A stretch of DNA of 64,000 bases from assembly GCA_947652115.1 (NCBI GenBank), contig OX393563.1, positions 4,423,768 to 4,487,767 of the forward strand. The letters run 5' to 3'. A program made the translations under genes and the position numbers. A model generated the notes under the pieces. It worked only from the letters and a program-made list of their open reading frames with translations, searched no databases and was not told where the DNA came from. Source of the stretch: Blastomussa wellsi (lineage: Eukaryota; Cnidaria; Anthozoa; Scleractinia; Plerogyridae). This document shows positions 52,892-61,800 of this stretch, in pieces (positions within the stretch are counted from its first letter, which is position 1; each line of letters starts with the position of its first letter).

Positions 52892-55800
52892 TAGGTGGGA
52901 AGTATAACGATATAATTTGGTTTTATCAACTGGGTTGATAATGTCAATTGGCCACCGTAAAGAGATTCAAGAGCTGACGTTTCGAGCGTTAGCCCTTCGT
53001 CCGAGCGAATCAAGGAATTGTGCGTCGTGTGTCTTTATATACAGAAAGATGGAGCTTCGCTATTGGCTGGTGCCTGGTAACGTGAAAACTTGGGAATAAA
53101 TTAGTTGAATGAAAAGCGTTCGTTGATACCGTGAGGATTAAGAGTACCGATTTGAAAAATAAATTTTTGTTCTAGAGTTTTACGGCTTTCCGTGTTTCCT
53201 TGGTGAAGGGAAAGGCCGCAGACTGCCATATGTTGCTTAGAATGATTTGGGAGATTGAAGTGTCTCGCGACCGGTTTCGATGCATTTTTGTCGTCTTTCT
53301 CTACGTCACGAAGGTGTTCTCGGAATCTGTCGCCAAGTCGTCTCCCTGTTTCGCCGATGTATAACTTTTTGCAAAGAGTGCAAGTTATACAGTAGATGGC
53401 ATTGGCTGAGGTACAGGTGAAATGATCAGTGATTTTTATAGATCGCTTGGGTCCCGATATTTTGTCAACGTTGTGAATGAAAGGGCATGTTTTGCATCGT
53501 GCGCGAGCGCATTTAAAAGTTCCGGGTTGATCACTAGTTTGGAATGCACTTCTGACTAAAAAGTTACCTATGTTCTTGTCGCGTTTAAATGAAATTAATG
53601 GGGGTTGCGAAAAGATTCTACCAGTGTCGGGATCATTTTGAAGTAATTTAAAGTTTTTGAGAATGATGGATTTAACTGCGTGGTTGTGAGGGTGAAATGT
53701 GAGGGTGAATGGAATTCTGTCGTTGTTTTCTCTCTGTGACGTTTGTAGTGCTGACTGTCGATCAATTTGCTGGGCGCGATGATGGCCCGCTTGGAAAGCC
53801 NNNNNNNNNNNNNNNNNNNNNNNNNNNNNNNNNNNNNNNNNNNNNNNNNNNNNNNNNNNNNNNNNNNNNNNNNNNNNNNNNNNNNNNNNNNNNNNNNNNN
53901 NNNNNNNNNNNNNNNNNNNNNNNNNNNNNNNNNNNNNNNNNNNNNNNNNNNNNNNNNNNNNNNNNNNNNNNNNNNNNNNNNNNNNNNNNNNNNNNNNNNN
54001 CAAGGAGGGCAACTAAGTTCCTATCATGATCCTGGACTGCACTTTCATAAGTATCACCTTAACCCACGCAGAGTATATCATCTACTATGTCTTCGATACC
54101 ATTGAGATTCTGGAGGCTTTCATGAATTCGACGCTGATACTCTTCGGGCGCGGTCTTTACACCAAATGGAAGGCGGAGCCAGCGAAAACGACCGAAGGGT
54201 GTGTTGAAGGTTGTAAGATACGATGAATCTGTGTCTAGTTCCACCTGCCAGAATCCGTTCTTGGCGTCTAAAACAGAGAACACTTTGGCTTTGCTCAGCC
54301 TGGTTGCCACATCTTCAATTGTTGGAAGTGGATAATGGGATCTCAGCAGAGCTTTGTTTAGGTCTTGTGGGTCTATACAGATTCTTAACTTCCCTGGCTT
54401 GTTGACTAAAACTAAGCTGGACACCCACTTGGTAGGCTCTGTCACTGGAGTGATAATGCCTTCTTTAACTAGCTTGTCTAGTTCTTCTTTCAAATGGTCT
54501 CTAAGAGCTACAGGAACTTTTCTGGGTGGGTGCACTACCGGCCTGACAGTTTCATCAACTTCCATATGATACAGCCCATCCATGCACCCTAAGCCTTCAA
54601 ACACATCACTGTATTCTTTCAAAATCCATTCTTCACTAAGAACACTAGGTGAAGTTTGTAAATGGTCATTAACAGATTTTACAGTTTCAGGGCAAGTACT
54701 GTCAGACACCATCACCTTGATAAAGTTCAGTTCCTGACATGTTTGAGCGCCTAACAATGGCTTGACATTCTTATCAACAACAAAGAAATCAACATCTTTG
54801 GTTACTTCACCTTTGGTACATCTGAGAGTGCACTTTCCAAGTGGATACATAGTAGATCCATTATACATCTTTAGTGTTGCAGAAGTTTTCTTCAAATACA
54901 AATCTGTTGGATCTTCCAAAATACTTGAAAATTCCTTCAGAGGAAGGAGGTTGCAGGTTGCACCACAATCAAGTTGAAATGTCACATCTTTAGAGTTGTT
55001 TACAAGCATGGTTGTAAACAATTGTTTAGGATAAGACTTTGTGTTTTCAACAGCATTGTGTGTAACAGCATCAATAGTATACTCTTCGAATGGGCATTGG
55101 TCAGAATTATCAACATAATGCAACTTCTGGTCCGCATGGGACTTCTCACTCAGCCTCTTACCCGCTAGACACTTTACTGCAAAATGATCATTTTTTCCGC
55201 ATCTGTTGCACCGCTGGCCATATGCAGGGCACTTCATCCTATCTCTTACATGCCTTCTACCACAGAATTTGCAATCAATGTGCTCACCGCCGTTCGCCGG
55301 TGTCTTTCCTCCAGATTTCTCATTTGTGGTTCTTTCATTCTTGCTTCTCAACTCGTTGACTTCCTGAATATTTTGCATTTGCTTTAACTGACTTTGGGTT
55401 GCCTCAGCAGCTCTAGAAATTTCTAAAGCCTTCGCAAGAGTCAAGTCCGGGACTCGTAACAGACGTTCTCTCACGTGATTATCACTAACTCCCAGGACAA
55501 TGCGATCACGGATCAACGAATCTTTCAAATCTCGAAATTCACAATTTTCAGCCATATTTCGTAAGACCGTAGCGTACTTATCAATAGACTCACCACTTTC
55601 CTGACCTCGTGAAAAGAATAGGTACCTTTCATAGATGGTGTTCTTCCGGGGTTCGCAAAACTTCTCGAACTGTTCTAAAACTTTGTCGATTTTGACTTCG
55701 TCCCCCTCGCTGTCCCACGTAAATGTGTTGTAAACATCCAAAGCTTCATCTCCAATCACAGTCAAAATGGTGGCTACCCGGATTGCATCATCTTTATCAG

Positions 55801-58800
55801 CTACCCCAGTAGCTAATTCGTAGTTGCTCCACTTTTGCTTGAATCGTTTCCAATTTTGCGAAGAATTTCCTATCGAAAGTTGCAAAGGCTCCGGTGGCGG
55901 GAAAAATTGACGTTCCGCCATTACTGACAACGTGGGTCCGACTTGCGTGAAGAGCAACAAACCAGTGAATCCAGGAAAGAAATATTCCACAAGTAACAGT
56001 TAAATCCAACTATCCGCCACTTCTGACACCATGTGACAATCCTTATGACTTCAAGGAACGACAAGAACAGCATAAACTCAACTCAACTTTAATGTCGGCC
56101 ATGAGGACCGCATCGACTCAGGCAAAACTACATTACTTGTGAGCCCGCACTCTAACTCAGCAGCATTGCAACATAATGTCACGCATATTGTCACAGTGGG
56201 TCAGCGGTCTTTATGACGTATGATATTGGGAAGATATTGGAAAACGTGCCAAAGAAATAAAGCTACCAATCTTGCTTACAACTCATTTTATGTTGTTATC
56301 GATCTTTTCCTTTGTTCTACCATGCCGGTGCTGTTGGGTGCTTGAATGATTCTCTGTGTTCCCCATATCATGCGTGACAGCATGTCGCTCTCATACATTA
56401 TGAGCCCGCAATGGAAAGGCCCAAAAAGCGGGAAAACCTCATCTTCAAACCTAATTTCCTCGACAACATGAAGAAACTGGAAGAAATTACTATCCAAACT
56501 AAACTTTACTTATGTTAGGCTTTCTAAAGAAAGTGCTTTAGAAATAATGATTTTTGCCGTCAGTTCTCCTTTTATTAACACATGGTTAACAGTGGCAAGT
56601 AGTGATGGTTGCCGCTTTGCTTGCTAACTCTGTATAGAGCAGTCTTCATTTGAGTATGGTAAAACCAAAACCAAAGTGATTACTTTGGCTAGTTACAAAG
56701 GACATAGACAATCCAGTGAACCAATCAAAACTCAAATCAATACATGTAACCACGGCAAACGCGGGAAAACATGTCCGAGTGAGTCACGAGTGGTTTTGGT
56801 TTTACTTCTAATTGTTTGAGAAAGTGGCGCGAATTTTTTAAACCAATCATAGAGCGCATCAATCACAAAGTAACTGTGGATTGCTATTGACACTCAACTG
56901 AAAGTCGCTCTATCACGGGTAGGAGTAAGTTTCTTCCCTATTGTTCTGAAATGTTAGTACTCCTTATTCTGACTATTATAAATGGCACGTTACTTTGTTC
57001 TAGGGCGACGCTGGCGGACGGGGAGCAAGAGGTCAGCCGGGACCACCCGGTGATCCGGTAGGTTGACTATATCGTTAGTCATTTAACAGTGAGTTGAAGG
57101 TAGCCGTGGGAGAAATGATAGCCTGTGCAAAGCATGGAAGCCAATAATTTAATAAAATCAACGTTCTTGGACCTTGAAACATAAACGGAAAATTGTCAAA
57201 TATTAAGTCCTGGTCCAAATTTACTATATTTGGAAAGTACGTTAACGGTTAAGTATTTTTCTCTTTACAGTGTTTGTACGAGTTTGTTTATGTTTTGTGT
57301 TTCGTCCTATTTTAGGGCAACGCTGGAAAAGATGGCCCGCCCGGTATATCAGGATCGGCAGGAGAACAGGTTTGTGATTATTGAATAGTTTGTGCTGGTA
57401 AGCAAGTGAAACACGCTTTTCTTCATCTGTTAAAGAAAACAGGACCATAATGGCAGGTTGCAGGGCACTGCGTTGTGTTCTTGGGCAACACACTTTACTC
57501 TCATAATACCTCTCTTCGCCCAGGTTTATAAATGTTACCAGCAAATTTAAATCTTGCGGGTAACCCTGTGATGGACTAGCGTCCCATCCAGAGGGAATAG
57601 AAATTCTCCTAGTCACTTTATGCTGCAGATAGCAGGATATAAGCTCCGGCCTTATGGCTACTAGGTTCGTTCGAATACAGACTATACCTACTTGACCGTC
57701 ATGCAGCAGGGAGAAAACGACAACACGTACATGCGCAAAAAATGTAACAGGGAAATGCAACAGAAGACAATGTTCAATTTTGGTACGTAGCATGCCCTTC
57801 CTTCAGTGTCTTTTGTGCCGTGTTTTGATAACTTCCCATCTAAATGGCGCTGTAGCATTCCCCTACGACATGCCCCTGGACTAGTTTGTGCTTATGTGAC
57901 TTGTACAATTTCTCCATTTTGTATCCCAGGGTCCTCCAGGGCCTCGAGGTGAAAAAGGCAATCGTGGAGAGGCTGGTGGAGCTGTGAGTTAAAACTTTAT
58001 TAAATACTCGTTCATTTGTACTGAGTCGCATGCTGTGTGTTGTGTTTAATATTTGATGGAATTCGCGATATGGAGGGACCGTAGACGTCTTTTCATGTCA
58101 GTTAATCATATATGTCACCATATTTTCGCTGCTAATATTTAATGTTTAAAGTGCACCTAACCCCAAAATACGTTTTTCCGCTAAAATACACCTTGTACCA
58201 GTTCGAAACACATTGCACCTTTCGTTTCTCCTTTTTTTAGCATTCAATAGTTTCGAAAAAGTGTACATCAGTTGTTCCACGACCGAGTCAGAAGGGGTGT
58301 AGGTCTGATTCCTGGGTAGACGTCAAAAACTGATTTGCAGGCATGTTTATGAAGACTTGATGCGATGCAAATCAGTTTGTGACGTCAACCCAGGAATTGA
58401 ACCACACCCTTTCTGACTTGGTCGTGCAACAAATGATGCACAGTCTTTTGTAACTTTTGAATGTTATAAGAAGTCAGCATTTGGTAAAATGGGATAAACG
58501 AAAGGTGTAATGTGTTTTGAACTGGTGCAAAGGATTATTTTAGCGAGAAATTATTTTGGCGTTAGGTGCACTTTAATCAGAAGAGGGAACAAGTGTTTGG
58601 CAAATCTTCGTTGAAGCACTAATTTTATCCAGTCAAAATCTAGCGTGAGAGCACGTGATAACAAATGTGGTAACAAAATGGTCAGTGCTTTTTGCTGTTA
58701 ATTTTTCACTGACAATTATTAAAATTTTTAAAAGGATCTCTGTGTTACAAGTTCTCAGTGTTAATAATTTTTTTTGTTGTGTTTTAAGGGGCCACAGGGA

Positions 58801-61800
58801 CCTCAGGGCGGCCAGGGACCCCAAGGTCAAGCTGGATCCAAGGTAATCAGCTTATCCTTTGATATAAATGTTTAACTCCCACTTCTTCTGGGACAATTAT
58901 TTTTGTTATTTGATAGATTCCCCTATTAGAACTATGCACCCGGAAACCTGTTACTAACAGACCATATAGGTAAAACCAACAAAACCAACATTTTATTATG
59001 TCTGTTGCCAATGAACATTGGGGAATAAGAAAATCACAACGGCAACGGGAACGTCGCTAAACACAAGGTTTAACGAGCAGAACAATGGCTTTGCAAGTGC
59101 GTTATAGTTCTTGGTACATTTCTTTGCCGTCCTCTGCAAAACAACTACGTGAAATGACCAAACTGTACGTTGTCTGGACAACGTGAACCACGAAGGCTAA
59201 TTTTTGAAATTTCTATTTCGAATTTATCGCCGTGTCCCAGATTCAGTTTTGAGATAGTTTTGACAGTAAGAAACAGACTAGTTGAGAATTGTAGAGTGTC
59301 GCGAGATTCGTAGGTAAAATATAATTTTTTTTTTTTCATCGACGTTGTTCTCGGCGTCGCCGTCGTGGTTTATCTCCCTATTATTTGGTTACCTTAGACT
59401 ACGTGAGAAAATAGAGAAATACGCTTTTCCTCTTTCATGTACTTACTATTGACTAGTTTTGATCGTGGATTAGGGACCTCGTGGAGCCAAGGGAAGTACA
59501 GGGAGCAGCGGTCTTGATGGTCCAAAGGTGTGTAGCGTTTAAATACTTCAGGCAAATTGACTTTTAATATTGTGTCGTTTATTATTTAGAAAAATGTATA
59601 TGGGAAGTTGAAGATGAACTGACCTTTTCATTCTAACTTATTGTCATTGTTAAGTACAACCTAAAGCGACACCTTCATTTCTTGTGATTTAATTCTTTTT
59701 CAGTGGTGATGAATAAAGTTTATGATTATTATATTTATTTCTTGAATCATTTGCTTTGTTTTAGGGCGATGCTGGAGAGAAGGGCCCAACTGGCGAAGAC
59801 GGCCCTCCCGGACCTCCTGTAAGACAACAAACTATTCCTATTCAGTTTCAGTAGAAACCTCTAAATCCGTTTTTTCTTTTTTCAACATGTAATTCATTGG
59901 TTGCTGTATTGCAGGGAAGAGACGGTTTGCCTGGTCAGCCTGGAATAAAGGGTCAACAGGGACAAATGGTAAGAAGAAATAGCGCTCGCCCTTGCAGTTT
60001 CCTTTCTCAAGTGCTATTAAACCATGAAAGTATAAAACAGCAGCCCATGTAAAGTAGGCGCGTTTTCTTTGTACAACTTACATAAATTCACGCAGTTGTT
60101 CCCACGCAATTTATCGCTAGAGATTCTTCAATTATTTCTGTTATTTTTTTTAACAGTGTCCCCATTTAGTGGTTTTATTACTGCTACTTAAGCTTGATAC
60201 TAAAGTCTTTACCTTTATCTGACCTCAATGGAATAGCCTGAGGCTTTTTCTACGAAATCTAAAAACTGTTTGAGCGAAAGGATTCCGAAAATACCAGGAA
60301 AGTAACCAAGAGTGCTGTTACAGTTTTTCTGGCATTTTACCAGGTTTGCTTGAAAGAAATGTCTCCAGAAGAATTCTGTGAACTCTTATAGCTTTTTGCC
60401 CTAATGCCAGGAAGGGTAATGGAGAGACCTCCAAGAAGTATGCTTTGATGGCACTTAGAATATGCTACTTTCGCTATATTAAAATTCAGCTTGATAGCGA
60501 GGCCTAGAGGACACAAACAAAAGAAATTATTAAACATGCAATAGTGGCCTATTGATGGAAATGTAACAAATCTTTTTTTTTCTTTCACGAAATGGCACAT
60601 TCTTTTAGTAATTCTTTACCTGACTCGTGCCCGGGGCCTCTTCATTTTCATACAGCGCGCCATGCGAAGCGGGGAGACATGGGTACCGAGAAAGCGCGGA
60701 AAGTGCACAAGGTGAGATCATCCCGTCTGCCCTTGCTCCCCCATCGCGCTTCTCACCCGTGTTGCCGAGCCTTTATGAAGATGACGGGGGACAAAATATC
60801 GGGATTCCACTGTATTTGTGAACTTTTATACGTGAACATATAGTTTGTTTTTCTTTCTCCAGGGCCTGCCCGGTCCTATTGGTCCACAGGGAGCCCAGGG
60901 AGGCAAAGGAGAAGCGGTATGGCGTTATTACGTATTCCATATAATGAATCCCATAATGTCAAAAATTTATATATTTGTGACGTCATCACTTTACCACTCT
61001 ATAGCTGCTAAGTCAGTGCAGAAAAATTCTGAAAGTGGCTAGGTCTAGATTGTTTTCGAAATGTTAAAACTTCATTTATTTGTTATCACAAACACACAAA
61101 CGTTTTTTTTTACATTTTAGGGCTATCCCGGCATGCAAGGCGGAGTGGGTGCTCCAGGACCTATAGGAGCTCCGGTAAAAATCACGTGTCACTTTGCTTA
61201 CAGTTTACCAGTTTGACTTGTTTGTTTGTAAAAAAAGATAATTCGTTTTCACTGGACGATCTTTGGTGGCCTGACTAATGCAAGGACAGGGGGTAATTTA
61301 TAGCTGTCATCCTTAGACGTTTAGTGAATTCGATTAATGGTTTGTTAATGTAAAAAAGTAATTAATCTAAAAATATCCTCTATGATACATTTAAGACATA
61401 GTTCAGTACCTTTCAAAATTATGTTATATCTTTATAAATACACTATCCGTTACTTGCTACGGTGTGAAGCTGTCTTCCTGGGAAGTTGTATAAATGGTTT
61501 CCTTATGTAGCTAACGTAGTTAGAGTTTCCTTTCACAATTACGATGTTTCCTTTAAATTCCGTCTTCCGCCCGCACATCTCCTTTTCTATTGCTGTCTAA
61601 CTTGTCTGTCACGTCACCAGGGAGACTTAGGCCCCGCTGGAATGGATGGTATGGACGGAGCAGCTGGCCTTTCCGTGAGTGTTACGCTAAGAACTTGTTT
61701 GGCAAAAAGAATAAGAAACAAGAAAATAATGACATGGCTTGTGTTTTCCACAGGGTGCCCAGGGTCCGAAGGGGGCAACAGGCTCACCAGGTACCAATGG

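Noticed and set aside
53101..54012. A 303-residue frame reading through the N gap
   Set aside because: The part in N is not sequence; only 53101-53800 is supported.
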